A DNA stretch of 64,000 nt from Rhinopomastus cyanomelas (Eukaryota > Chordata > Aves > Bucerotiformes > Rhinopomastidae). The first letter of the stretch is position 1. The number at the start of each line of letters is the position of its first letter. Positions 21,629-32,562 of this stretch are shown in pieces. The notes below the pieces were generated by a model, which saw only the letters and a list, made by a program, of their open reading frames with translations, had not been told where the DNA came from and made no database searches. The translations under genes were made by a program, and so were the position numbers. The DNA is taken from the NCBI GenBank assembly GCA_013400115.1, contig VXBP01004441.1, forward strand, positions 1 to 64,000, read 5' to 3'.

Positions 21629-21700
21629 GTTTATTTATAGTCTGTATAAATATGCCCAGCTTTGTGTTTATTTGCAGTCTGCATAAATACGGCCGGCTTT
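21629..21700 (+). promoter_or_regulatory. Duplicated TATA-like module, possible solo LTR or promoter
   Basis: A 35-base block (GTTTATTTATAGTCTGTATA, then AATATGCCCAGCTTT) at 21629-21663 recurs at 21666-21700 with about seven changes. Each copy contains a TATAAATA or CATAAATAC box. Downstream GC-rich sequence and the upstream TGTCAGCGGGGTGTCC word would fit the U3/R area of an old LTR, but I find no matching second LTR, primer site or TG...CA boundary that I can defend. Confidence 0.35.
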
Positions 21701-22050
21701 GGTGCTCAGTCTGGCTAGCTGCACCTCGGTTGGAAAGGGAGCCTTCTGTAAGACTGCAGTCTTTCTACACCGATGACTTGCTAATGAATACTAGATCTTT
21801 TATTTACCCATTTGTGACTCTCTGTGAATCAACTGGAAATGATTCAGGTACATTAAAGCAAAACCAGGCCTCTTTAGCTGATCTAGTACAAAGAATGAGA
21901 CCAATAAGTCAATAATGGAAATCACCTCCTTTTCTAAGTCAACAATGTTTCAGCAGAACTATTTTGTGTCATTCTGATCTCTGTGGAGAGTGTTTAAGCC
22001 TCAAGCAGACCATGAGGAGTGTAAAACCTGTTTCACGTTTACAATTGTCA
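21701..22050. other. Unrecognised stretch with a 120-codon open frame
   Basis: The plus-strand frame 21553-21915 spans the TATA-like duplication and this stretch. It has no recognisable domain. The frame overlaps the apparent promoter-like repeat, which argues against a real protein. Confidence 0.3.
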
Positions 22051-22236
22051 TCTGAACTTCTTCCCGGTGAGGGTGGCAGAGCCCTGGCAGGGGCTGCGGA
22101 GTCTCCTTCTCTGGAGACATTTCAGACCCCCCTGGACACGTTCCTGTGTGACTGGATCTAGGGGATCCTGCAGTGGCAGGGGGATGGGACTGGATGATCT
22201 TTCAAGGTCCCTTCCAATCCCTGCTGTTCTGTGATT
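22051..22236 (+). mobile_element. CR1 LINE 3' fragment, group A
   Basis: Starts at TCTGAACTTCTTCCCGGTGA and ends CTGCTGTTCTGTGATTTGG. Fourteen bases (the CCCAGGGGGGTTGT block) are missing after GGGGCTG. The ORF2 end C-D-W-I, TAG is kept. Confidence 0.95.
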
Positions 22237-22380
22237 TGGTATTAAGATTCATCAAAGCTGGCGTGTGCTGACTCCCAGCTCAAATTGGTGTGAGCATGTT
22301 GCCTACACACTATTTGTGAGTTGAAGTCTTGTGTGGAAGGGTGGTAAATCTGTACCTATGTATTCCACCTGATGCTGTGT
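22237..22380. other. Spacer between two CR1 copies
   Basis: Unrecognised. The last ten bases begin the short direct repeat that flanks the next CR1 copy. Confidence 0.3.
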
Positions 22381-22526
22381 CACAGGATCACAGAACATTA
22401 GGGATTGGAAGGGACCTCAAAAGATCATCCAGTCCAGTCCCCCTGCCACAGCAGGATCCTGTAGATCCAGTTGCACAGGAACATGGCCGGGGGGGTTTGA
22501 AACATCTCCAGAGCAGGAGACTCCAA
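22381..22526 (-). mobile_element. CR1 LINE 3' fragment, group A, with flanking 10-bp repeat
   Basis: Tail at the left (CACAGGATCACAGAACATTA), truncated after GAGCAGGAGACTCC. TGTGTCACAG occurs at 22376-22385 and again at 22533-22542, just beyond the truncated end. It may be a target-site duplication that overlaps the CR1 tail. Confidence 0.93.
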
Positions 22527-22542
22527 ATCTAGTGTGTCACAG

Positions 22543-22900
22543 AGCTCATGTTGGTACTAGGGGTGAAGTTGCTCTATTAACCAAGGTAAAGGAGAGAAGA
22601 GTGGAACAGAGGAGGCTGTGTTTGTTCCATGCTTATCAAGCCCTAGATAAGCATTTTCAGACTGCTGTTTGAAAAAACGTTTGGTTTGGCAGATAGAATC
22701 TATATTGAGCAAACACAAAAGAAAATAATTTGTTTGCCAAGAAAATAAATTACAAGACAGGGGCTAAACCAGCTGATTGTATTATCCTTTCCTCAGCTGA
22801 CGGATACCTGACGGCACTACGTTCTCTCTTGCCTAGCACTGAGCACCCAAGAAAATGATTTTTTTTGTCTTTCACGGCAAATATTGATTAAGAGTGCTCT
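22543..22900. other. Unrecognised single-copy stretch
   Basis: No element is recognised. Confidence 0.35.
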
Positions 22901-23339
22901 GGTTACGAGGATGATGCAGGGAGTAGAGCACCTCCCTGATGAGGAAAGGCTGAGGGAGCTGGGGCTCTTGAGCTTAGAAAAAAGGACACTGAGGGGTGAC
23001 CTCATGAATGTTGATAAATATGTGAAGGGTGGGTGTCAGGAGGATGGAGCCAGGCTCTGCTCAGGGCCGTCTAATAATAGGACAGGGGGCAGTGGGTGTG
23101 AACTGGAACAGAGAAGGTTCCACATCAATCTGAGAAGGAATGCCTTTCTGTTGAGGGTGACAGAGCCCTGGAAAGGGCTGCCCAGGGGGGTTGTGGAGTC
23201 TCCTTCTCTGGAGACATTTAAAACCCACCTGGACATGTTCCTGGGCGACTGGATCTAGGGGCTCCTGCTGTGGCAGGGGGTTGGACTGGATGATCTTTCG
23301 AGCTCCCTTCTCGTTCCTTATGTTGTGTGATTTCTGTGA
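22901..23339 (+). mobile_element. CR1 LINE fragment, group A, ORF2 tail intact
   Basis: From GGTTACGAGGATGATGCAGG to TGTGTGATTTCTGTGAA. ORF2 is uninterrupted from the truncation to D-W-I and TAG at 23256-23258 (over 110 residues), including the L-R-E-L-G, K-G-G-C-Q-E-D and E-P-W-K-G-L-P blocks. The good frame suggests a young copy. Confidence 0.97.
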
Positions 23340-24045
23340 AGTAACCTCCTGAATTGGCTCTCAGAAAGCAGTTTGGTTCTAGTCTTTCATAAGAACAGCA
23401 CTCGGGAAAGGGAGTTTAAGGTCAAAGGGGCAATGCTGCGTTCATGGTGTACTAATAACATGTGGAATTGGGAATTGTAAGCCTAATGATGCTCAGTTTT
23501 CAGTTCTTAAAAAAATTGTGACTCAACTTTTTGTTCCTTCAAGCTTTTGCTTCATTTTTTTTAAAAATTAAAGCAGCATGCACAGATTTCAGTGACGTTC
23601 CGAATGTGCTCTCCTCACAGACAGCAAATACTCCAGGTCTAAATTAATACAGATATAATTATCTGTTTAATATCTTCTATTTACCCAGGAATGTGGAAGA
23701 GTTGTATGAAATATAAACAGTAAAAGATATTAATTGGTTCGTCTCCCCTCGTATGTGTTGTGGGGACAGCCCGTAGCACTACAATCATCTCATGCACAGA
23801 AATCCCGCACTCTGATAATTACACAGTTATTCAGCCCCTGCACGAGGCGCGAGGCTGTCCCGACTAAATTATAGGAGTGGATTAAATGCGAAATGCAGGC
23901 TTGTGAGGAGATTGGCCAGCCCTATGCAGGGCCGTTGTTTGGTTCATCTGAAAGAATAATAAACCTTGAACTCCCACACTACAAAGGCATCTGCATAACT
24001 GCTGACTGCCGTTGGGTAGTTTGCTCTGTCTCGAGACCCATGATT
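23340..24045. other. Single-copy AT-rich stretch, candidate conserved non-coding DNA at 23630-23900
   Basis: The segment 23630-23900 contains GATATAATTATCTGTTTAAT, TAAACAGTAAAAGATATTAA and CTGATAATTACAC words, with GATA and TAAT cores and no repeats. This is suggestive only. Confidence 0.3.
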
Positions 24046-24430
24046 CCAGAATCACGGACATTAGAGACTGGAAAGGACCTCAAAAGATCATCCAGTCCAA
24101 TCCCCCTGCCACAGCAGGATCACCTAGATCCAGTTGCACAGGAACATGGCCAGGTGGGTTTTAAACATCTCCAGAGAAGGAGACTCCACAACCTCCTGGG
24201 CAGCCCCTGCCAGTGCTGTCACCCTCACCATGAAGTTGTTCTTCAGACTGATTGGAACCTCCTGTGTTCCAGCTCACACTCATTGCCCCTTGTCCTACCA
24301 TTAGATGCCCCTGAGCAGAGCTTGGCTGCATCCTCCTGACACCCACCCTTCTCATATTTACAAACATGAATAAGGTCACCCCTCAGTCTCCTTTTCTCTG
24401 AGCTCAAGAGACCCAGCTCCCTCATCCTAC
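24046..24430 (-). mobile_element. CR1 LINE fragment, group A
   Basis: Tail at the left (CCAGAATCACGGACATTAGA), 5' truncation near 24430 after CCAGCTCCCTCATCC. The G-R-T-R and K-G-G-C-Q-E-D regions remain in a minus-strand frame (24379-24161 and overlapping frames), but frameshifts at about 24210-24250 break ORF2. Confidence 0.96.
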
Positions 24431-25689
24431 CAAGATCCCGGGGGGTTTCACAAGAAAATATTTTATAGTGAAGAAGACAGAGGCTGTTGCAAGAGTAGTG
24501 TGTCCTGCAGCAATCTCCACCACAATTAGTTGTCATTAATAATGCAGCATCGAAGGAGTTTGCTGAAGAAATCCAGAGCATTAATATTTCATAGTCATTA
24601 ATACGCTTTGATTTCAGTTCACATCTCCCTACTGGAGCACGGGAAAAGTGATTGTGAACAGTGTTTTTCCATACGAGTAGAGAAATATTACTCATTTGCT
24701 GAGGAGAGCCCCACAGGAAGGTGCATCGTAGCAGAGCCTATTTTCAGGCTTCTTTCTCATTCAGGTTTGCTCTGATTAACATTACATGAGCCTTTTGCTT
24801 TTGAGTCCACATGAGACATCTTGGTCTGCCAGAGCCTGGGGCAAAACTTCACGGCTATATTTGGAATGGGATCCTGACCCTGTTAATAAGCAAAGGTTTG
24901 GCAAATGGCAGACAGCCAAAGGAGAAAAGCTCCCACATCATCACCTTCTGAGCGCTAATCATCGGGTGGTTTTTCGCTGTCTGGAGGCCGTACAGCACGT
25001 GAGTCTGTTCACCTGCTCTATCAATCAAAAGCAGTCTTGCTCCACGTGGTGATGGCTCAGGACCTAACATCACCACAATGGCTAGTCCAAGGGCAGTCGA
25101 TGCGTGTTTTCTGGATTCCACAGATCTCGATGCATTCCCATCACCGAACAGGCTTTCCCAGTACACATGTGCCACGTTCATTGCCTTAGAAGGACACCAC
25201 AGAGGGTACCTAGTCTAAGATTTATGTACTCCAAAATGCTCCAAATTGCCTAATTCATTAATTCACACCGTATTAATGACCTTGTCAGTGTTTCAGACCG
25301 GCGTGACTAAGCAGGTGTCAACAGAATGCAATTACTACAAACTGAAAAGTGGTTTTCTTCCTCAGACTTGGGCTCTTAATGAGCCCAATGCAAAGCAAAT
25401 TCTCCTGTCATTGCGGTGCTTCACAAGGATTCAGCACGAAGTTATGGCTTGAGCTTCCCGTCACTAGGAATGGAGAAATGTCTTAGGGTAAGGAGGGTCT
25501 TGATTGTTTAGGAACTCATTTTTACAGGTAAATTAGTTCCCTGTAGGACACTTTTTTGTTGTACTGATAATTACCAATAGTTTTTGTGAAATAGTCTTTT
25601 CCAGTGTTTGCGTTTCTGTGCTTTGTTCCTCCGTGCCGCATGAACACCTCTGGCATCACTCAGGTTTAAGAGAACTGCGGGATCTCCAC
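24431..25689. other. Long CR1-free single-copy stretch
   Basis: More than 1.2 kb without a recognised repeat. An acceptor-like tract (TTCTTTCTCATTCAG ending 24764) and a donor-like CAC|GTGAGT (GT at 24999-25000) frame 234 bases, but all three plus-strand frames contain stops just inside, so it is not an internal coding exon. Confidence 0.4.
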
Positions 25690-26342
25690 GGAAGTGACAG
25701 GAGGCTGAACAGGCACCAGCAGGGTGCCCAAGTAGCCAAGAAGGCCAATGCATCCTGGCCTGGATTAGGAACTGTGTGTCCAGCAGGAGTAGGGAGGAGA
25801 TTGTTCCCCTGCACTCAGCACTGGTGAGGCCGCACCTTGAGTACTGGGGACAGTTTTGGGCATCTCAGCACAAGGGAGACATTGAGGTGCTGGAGCGAGG
25901 GCAGTGAAGCTGGAGAAGGGCCTGGAGAATCAGTCTCATGAGGAGAGATTGAGAGAGCTGGGACTGTTTAGTTTGAGGAAGAGGAGTTAGCCTCATCACT
26001 CTCTACAGCTACCTGAAAGGACCCTGCAGAGATGCTGGGCTCTTCTCACAGGTCATTAGCGACAGAAGCAGAGGGAAGGGCTTCAAGCTCCAACAGGGGA
26101 AGGTTCAGCTAGACAACTGGAAAAAATTCTATCCAGAGAAGGCCTTCCTGGAGAAGAGTGGTCAGGCCCTGGACTGGGCTGCCCAGGGTGGGGATTGAGT
26201 CCTCATCTCTGGGTGTGTTTAAAAGTCGCTTAGATGTAGTGTTGGGGGGTCTGGTTCAGGGGTGAACTTGTGCAGTAGAGTCGATGGTTGGGCTCGATGA
26301 TCCCGAGGTCTTTTCCAACCTGAATGATTCAGTGATTCTATG
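25690..26342 (+). mobile_element. CR1 LINE fragment, group B, the longest of its group on the plus strand
   Basis: Runs from GAGGCTGAACAGGCACCAGC, through CTGGTGAGGCCGCACCTTGA and the GAGGAAGAGGAG block, to the tail GATTCAGTGATTCTATG. ORF2 is broken by several small indels, for example at 25900 (GAGCGAGGGCAGTGAAG) and at 26130-26160, where GAGAAGG is duplicated with CCTTCCT between. Confidence 0.95.
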
Positions 26343-27833
26343 CATAGTAAGATAAAATTAGGAAACCAATTCAGACCTTCCCTTTGCACATAGTCAGAGA
26401 CAATTTCAACTGTGTTCTATTCAGTGACTGCTGCAATTAACAGAAGGATGGCTCTTGCTCTTAATGAGCTTTGGGTCATGTGCTGGGTGTAATAATTCTA
26501 TAGAAGAAAATCAGTCTGAAGAGAGAGAGATATTTCAGGTATTTTTTCCCTTTTTTTTTTTTTTACAACACAGTAGCAAATAAAAAATCCTGGTCAGTTC
26601 AATCCTATAAAAGCTCTAAAACAATCAACGGAGAAAAGAAGACTTAGAGAGACGTACTTTGAACCCTGTAATAGAACTGGTTTTTTCTTTTCACCATCAA
26701 GACAGTTTGATGTTCCTAATTGTACTGAAATCTGTTCCATATTGGACTCATTTGCCTACTGTGTTTGCTATTAATATAGCTGCAGTTGCTAATTACTTGA
26801 CTAGATGCAGAGTAACGCATACAAGTGATAATGAATGTGAAAAAGTGGATGAGCATCTCCCTGCTGAGGAAAGATCTGGCATTAGGGCTCAGAGCATTCA
26901 GTAAGAAATCTGTATGAAATAAAATGCCCACTGGGGTGGGATCCAAGCAGTGTAGTGTTGCGATGCACTACGTTTCTGCAAGTAGAGTTCACATTCATCA
27001 GGATAGCGTCTGTCCAATCTGTCCTTACTCTATTCTGGATCATGTACCATTTGTCCTCCCACAGCTGTCATGAAGGTAGCATAATGTTGGCATCAATTCC
27101 AGGTCTTCTGCTCTAGAGATTTTGGGAGAAATTTAATCCTCTTCTTACATCTGATCTTGACTGTATTTCTCCTGCTATGGGATCCAATACTACATGGATT
27201 GTGGAACCGCAAAATGACTGTATGTAGCCGCCTCCTTTGAATGGGTTTGTTGTGAACTCTTCATCTTTATGATGTAGAGCCCACAGGATGTAACAGCAAA
27301 AGCCCTGGAACGTGAATCAGAGTCAATTACAAACCTTCATTAATCTGTGAGGATTGCACATCAAAATGGATTTGTGTGTTTGGGCAAAGATCGCCTCTTC
27401 ACTTAGAAATGAGAGGCCATCTCTTCATGTGCACGAGTTAGTGAGCGCTGTCTGCTTCCTCTGGAAGGAGATAGTGGTGTTTTCAAGATGTTTTAAAAGC
27501 TGAAGCATTCCTCTGGAGCTTTCATTATCGATGCTGGGTTCAGGAGGTGACTGCTTGAGAAGAAAGGAAGATGACTTGTGAAGAAGTAGTTTGCACACAG
27601 GGAAAGTCTGCTTTCTGCTTTGAACAGACTCTAGTTCTGTCAATTGTAAACAAGTAACTGGTGATGTTTTGCCATCAGTTCAAGTTCGAGCTGCCTGTAA
27701 TCTTAAAGCTTGTGAAAAACCTAATCTATGAATAGGATGGCTGTGCCCCCTGTCATTAGATGCCTTGTGATGATGTGGAAGCCTGTATCAATGGGAGTGA
27801 AGAATAAGTAGTTAAGAAGAAATGCTTTTATGC
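26343..27833. other. Long CR1-poor stretch with a T14 run
   Basis: About 1.5 kb with no clear element. It holds a run of 14 Ts at 26551-26564 and a 23-base word at about 26850-26873 (GAGCATCTCCCTGCTGAGG...) that matches CR1 group A but is too short and isolated to call securely. Confidence 0.4.
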
Positions 27834-28268
27834 TGCCACGAAGATGATGGAGGGGAGCATCTCCCTGCTGAGGAAAGGCTGAGGGAGCTGGGTCCCTTGA
27901 GCTGGGAGAAAAGGAGACTGAGGGGTGACCTCATGAATGTTGATAAATATGTGAAGGGTGGGTGTCAGGAGGAGGCAGCCAGGTTCTGCTCAGTGACATC
28001 TAATGATAGGACAAGGGGGCAGCGGGTGTGAGCTATAACGTAAGAGGTTCCATATAAACATCAGAAGGACCTTGTTCCCAGTGAGGGTGACAGAGCCCTG
28101 GAAGGGGCTGCCCAGGGGGGTTGTGGAGTCTCCTCCTCTGGAGCAGTTTCAAACCCACCTGGACATGTTCCCATGCGACTGGATGTAGGGGATCCTGCTC
28201 TGGTGGGGGGATTGGACTGGATGATCTTTGGAGGTCCCTTCCAGTCCCTACTGTTCTATGATTCTGTG
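27834..28268 (+). mobile_element. CR1 LINE fragment, group A, flanked by a 21-bp direct repeat
   Basis: Starts at GCTGCCACGAAGATGATGG and ends GTTCTATGATTCTGTGA. AGAAGAAATGCTTTTATGCT (27815 on) and AGAAGAAAGGCTTTTACACT (28269 on) match at 18 of 21 bases counting one more base, and sit exactly at both ends, as expected for a decayed target-site duplication. ORF2 is shifted near 28015 by an extra G. Confidence 0.97.
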
Positions 28269-28816
28269 AGAAGAAAGGCTTTTACACTGTGAGTTGCTGA
28301 GTACATGTGTGTGTTTGGGTCTGTTCAGTTTGTTTGTTGTGTATCCTGAGCAATATCCTTACTGATGTGGAATGCTGGAAAGAGTGCACTGAGACCCTCG
28401 TGGCTATTGAATATGAAAATGGCCATTTTCTTTTCATACATTTTAAGAAGCTTCTTTTAATTGTAATCCTCATGTGTACATGCTGTCCTTTAATGTTAAA
28501 ATCATTCATTCTCTCTGTTAGTTTTACATCCCAGTGTCGAGCTCCGCTCTTCTAAAAGCCTGGTTTCTCACCCTGCACAGCACATTTCTGATTATACATC
28601 AGTGTAGGATTGCAGATATTAGTATTCAGATCTTAACACCACACAGGATCATTCAAACTGCAGCACATTAGTGTCAATCTGTGAAATATAACTCGGAAGA
28701 GCTGTTTGACAAGCTTGACAGGACTTGCTCATCAGTGGGTTACTAGCACACTGCTCGTACCTGCTTGATTAAGAAAAAAACCCAGACAACGTGACTTTCA
28801 GTGTAAAGTAAACGAC
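28269..28816. other. Unrecognised single-copy stretch
   Basis: TG-rich at its left end (CATGTGTGTGTTTGGG near 28304), then AT-rich. No exon is recognised. The 82-codon frame at 28307 has no motif. Confidence 0.35.
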
Positions 28817-29125
28817 ACTGTAGAGAGGTTGGTGCTGGGCTCTTCTCACAGGTCATCAGTGACAGATCCAGAGGGAAGGGCTTCAACCTTCAACAGGGGA
28901 GGGTTAGATGGGACATCAGGGAGAAATTGTTCACGGAAAGGGTGGTCAGGCCCTGGAATGGGCTGCCCGGGGAGGTGGCTGAGTTGCCATCCCCGGAGGT
29001 GTTTAAAGATCGCTTGGAGAAGGTGTTGATGGATATGGTTTAGGGGTGAACTTGTAAGGTAGGGTAGATGGTTGGCCTAGATGATCCCAGGGGTCTTTTC
29101 CAACCAGATTGACTCTGTGTGTTTC
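28817..29125 (+). mobile_element. CR1 LINE 3' fragment, group B
   Basis: Starts at AGAGAGGTTGGTGCTGGGCT and ends with GATGATCCCAGGGGTCTTTT and GACTCTGTGTGTTTCTG. It keeps the GGACATCAGGGAGAAATTGT block that other group B copies here have lost. The ORF2 stop is TAG after D-M-V. Confidence 0.95.
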
Positions 29126-29771
29126 TGTCTAAGGTCTGCATGAGACTGATTCCCAGGGCAGTGATTTTCCTGGCTAGACACAGCTCCATGGCTACAGAGC
29201 AGCTGGGAGAATTTGCTCACTTCAGAACAATAAGGTGATCTGAAAAAGCAGCATTTAAGTATCTGCCCACAGATGATAAAATCAGGCAAGTCTTTGAGGA
29301 GCTCCTCTATACGTTCTGCTGTTGATAACAACCGTTACTCACCGGTCAGCGGCTACAGCGTTCCATTATGTACAAAGTAGATGTTATTAAACTAAAGGAA
29401 CAACACTATAGCTGCAAGAAGTTTCCATGATAGTGAAATAAAGACCATCTGCCCAATGAAGCGCAGAAGGAGACAGAAGCAGGGATACATTTTGGAGATA
29501 AACTATTCAATGGCTAGAGGTGAAAAATTTCCAGTACATTTGCTGGGAGATAAAACTTGCATGGGGATTTAAAAATGCAACATCTAGAAATGCTGCAAAA
29601 TCCGTCTGTCAGACAATCACAGAGGAGGTGCCATCTCTGGTACTTCTGAAGGAGGCTGAGGAAATTACAACTACTTGCTTTTTAAGAAAAAAACAAACCC
29701 CTGTGCTGTTCCTTAAGTTTCTCAGTGTGTCCCAAAAACAAAAAGTGAGGCTTCACTTTCTGTTTGTCTGC
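29126..29771. other. Unrecognised single-copy stretch
   Basis: No element is recognised. Confidence 0.35.
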
Positions 29772-30451
29772 TGACTAACCTGTTGGAGAGCAGCGCAGGA
29801 GACCTGGGGTCCTGGTGGGGAGCAGGATGATCATGAGCCAGCAATGGGCCCTTGAGTCCAAGAAGGCCAATGGAATCCTGGGGTGGATCAGAAGAGAGGT
29901 GGTTAGCAGATGAAGAGAGGTTTTCCTCCCCCTCTACTCTGTCCTGCTGAGACCTCATCTAGAATATTGTGTCAGGTTCTGGGCCCCTCAGTTCCACAAG
30001 GGGAGAGAGCTGCTGGAGAGAGCCCAGTGCAGAGCCACAGAGATGATGAAGGGAGGGGAGCATCTCTCCCTGGTGAGGAAAGGCCTTTGACCTTAGGAAA
30101 AAAGGAGACTCAGAGGTGACTCCATTAATGTTTGTAAATATGTGAAGGGTGGCTGTCAGGAGGACGGAGCCAGGCTCTGCTCAGTGTCATTTAATGATAG
30201 GAGAAGGGGCACTGTCTGTCAGCTGGAACACAGGAGGTTCCACATCACTCTGAGAAGGAACTTGTTCACTGTGAGGGTGGCAGAGCACTGGAAGGGGCTG
30301 CCCAGGGAGGTGGTAGAGTCTCTTTATCTGGAGATGTTTCAATCCTGGGCATGTTCCTGTGTGACTGGATCTAGGTGATCCTGCTGTGGCAGGGGAATTG
30401 GACTGGATGATGGTTTGTGGTCGCTTCCAACCCCTAATGTTCTGTGATTCT
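29772..30451 (+). mobile_element. CR1 LINE fragment, group A, long copy
   Basis: About 680 bases from CTAACCTGTTGGAGAGCAGC to TAATGTTCTGTGATTCTA. It covers the M-S-Q-Q-W-A-L region, the L-L-R-P-H-L-type block and the C-terminus. ORF2 is interrupted by a deletion near 30085 (GAAAGGC|CTTTGACC) and by frameshifts at its 3' end. Confidence 0.97.
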
Positions 30452-30624
30452 ACCATGTTTGCATTGTGGCCACCTGCAAACGCCCAGAATCAGCACAAAC
30501 TTTCACTATGGTTTCTATATCTGTGTTGGGGAGCAACATGAAGCTTTTTTTTACGTGGCTTGTTCCTAAAGAAATGCTTTTGAGAGGAAGCAACGTCTTG
30601 TCAGTATGTTTAAGAAACATTGCA

Positions 30625-30800
30625 GATTCACAGAACAGCAGGGATTGGCAGGGATCTCAAAAGACGATCCACTCCAATCCCCCTGCCACAGCAGGATCCC
30701 GTCACACAGGAACATGGCCAGGTGGGTTTTAAATGCCTCCAGAGAAGGAGACTCCACAACCCCCCTGGGCAGCCCCTTCCAGTGCTCTGTCACGCTCAGC
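30625..30800 (-). mobile_element. CR1 LINE 3' fragment, group A
   Basis: Tail at the left (GATTCACAGAACAGCAGGGA). Truncated after GCTCTGTCACGCTCAGC. About 15 bases are missing in the GATCCCCTAGATCCAGT block, which reads GGATCCCGTCACACAGG and so deletes the stop-codon region. Confidence 0.95.
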
Positions 30801-31558
30801 TATGTCACATTAAATTAGACTGTATCCTTACGCAGGATTTGTGTTTTGGGGAGTATCAGTTACTCTCCAGCAAATCCTTTAATCTCATAGTTAAAGGGTG
30901 AGAAATGCAGCGTGTGGTGTGGAAATGTGTCTAGAAGGCTTTCAGTAGCTTCCATCTGTACAACCAGAAAGGTAAAATCTGCATGAAAGGTTCTGTCACT
31001 TCACACACGAAAACAGCAGAGTAAAAGCCTATCGGTGATTTCAAGCAGATTCTAATTAGAATTTCTGTCATCTTTAGTGCAAAGCAACATGAGAACTGCA
31101 TTGTAAATACCGAGGTGCATCAAGCTGGGAGCTAAATGAACCTGAAAGATAAACGTGGTTTTTTTAACAGAGGCAGTCAAGTGCTAAACTTCTGAATTTA
31201 TATGTGGGAAACTCAGGAGTGGTCTGTGTTGTTTTGCTCTTGTGTTCAGTAAGATAAGGCAGCGGGATCAGCGCTCAGAAAGTAACGGAACCCTCTGGTG
31301 AATGACAGTGCCAGCTTCTCACAAAGGACGGGCTCTTGGTGGTGAAGCCCTCTGTATGTGATTACTGTGCCTCTTCCTTTGGAGAAAGCAGCCAGGTTAC
31401 AGTGTGGATCCGTTCTGGATAGGACGTGGAACAAAATTCCACCTTACAGGACTCCTGAGCCATTAAAAGCTGACAGGTGAGAGCTCGTTCACATGTTTCC
31501 TTGGAAAACAGTTTTTCTGGGGTGTGAGTGGCAGGTCTGTTGCAGTTTAGTGCCACTT
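30801..31558. other. Unrecognised single-copy stretch
   Basis: No element is recognised. Confidence 0.35.
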
Positions 31559-31945
31559 GAGGGCCTGAAGAATCAATCTGAAGAGGAGAGATGGAGAGAG
31601 TTGGGGCTGTTTAGTTTGAGGAAGAGGAGGATGAGAGGAGACCTCATCGCTCTCTACAGCTACATGAAAGGACCCTCTAGAGATGTTGGTGCTGGGCTCT
31701 TCTCACAGGTCGTTAGCGACAGAACCAGAGGGAAGGGTTTCAAGCTCCAACAGGGGAGGGTTAGATTAGACAACTGGAAAAAATTCTACCCAGAGAAGGT
31801 CAGGCCCTGGGATGGGCTTGCCCAGGGTGGGGGTTGAATCCCCATCCTTGGACAAGTTTTAAAGATGTAGTGTTGGGAGATCTGGTTTAGAGGTGACCTT
31901 GGACTCGATGATCCCAGAGGTCTTTGCCAACCTGAATGATTCTGG
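31559..31945 (+). mobile_element. CR1 LINE fragment, group B
   Basis: From GAGGGCCTGAAGAATCAATC to CCTGAATGATTCTGGG. The plus-strand ORF2 frame is open for 114 codons and ends near 31837 through a frameshift. The GAACTTGTAGAGTAGGGTTG block of the 3' untranslated region is deleted. Confidence 0.95.
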
Positions 31946-32466
31946 GTGACGAAATGGCCGAACCGTTGAAGACAAGGCTCTGAGAGCAGCCCAGGTGTTA
32001 GTATTTCAGTGGTATTATTGGCCTGCCTGGCACTACAGAGTCACCGTGGCTGAATTTGCCTGTTGTTACTTCACTAGAATCAGTAGGTGTTGTGCCCTTA
32101 CAATGGAAGTACATTAAATGTATGAGCTGTTAAGATGCTGTGGACTGTAGTAACAAAGTAGTACTGTGGAAATACATGCCAGTTACATGGAGGGGGATGA
32201 TTATAAACAAGAGGAAGAAAGAGTATTTTTCCCTACCTTCTGATCTTTTCAATGTGTGTTCAAACATTAGGTCTTCTCTACTTTCTTCTCCAACACTGAG
32301 ATATGAAGTGTCTTAACAATGAAAGGCATCAGAGAGTGATTATAATATAGCCTAGTCAACTCCAAAAAGCCTCTGCCTGCAGCTTTGTCCTTGTTATTTT
32401 TATTTTGTAAGCATAGCTGGACTCTCTGATTGCTGCATCCTACAGGTAAACACAAAAGCCATAAAT
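31946..32466. other. Unrecognised AT-rich stretch
   Basis: No element is recognised. Confidence 0.35.
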
Positions 32467-32562
32467 TCACAGAATCACAGGACTTTAGGGATTGGAAGGA
32501 GCCTCAAAAGATCATCTAGTCCAATCCCCCCACCGCAGCAGGATCCCCTAGATCCAGTCGTA
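32467..32562 (-). mobile_element. CR1 LINE 3' tail, group A
   Basis: Only about 95 bases, from TTCACAGAATCACAGGACTT to CCCTAGATCCAGTC. It contains the 3' untranslated region and the complement of the ORF2 stop. Confidence 0.95.

Noticed and set aside
21553..21915. 120-codon plus-strand frame
   Set aside because: It runs across the duplicated TATA-like module and shows no domain; promoter-like and coding roles for the same bases are unlikely together.
24765..24998. Exon-like interval with a good acceptor and a GTGAGT donor
   Set aside because: All three plus-strand frames contain a stop within about 25 bases of the acceptor, so it cannot be an internal coding exon. A non-coding exon is possible but unsupported.
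26850..26873. Short match to CR1 group A
   Set aside because: Only about 23 bases with no neighbouring homology. It could be a scrap, but chance or conversion cannot be excluded.
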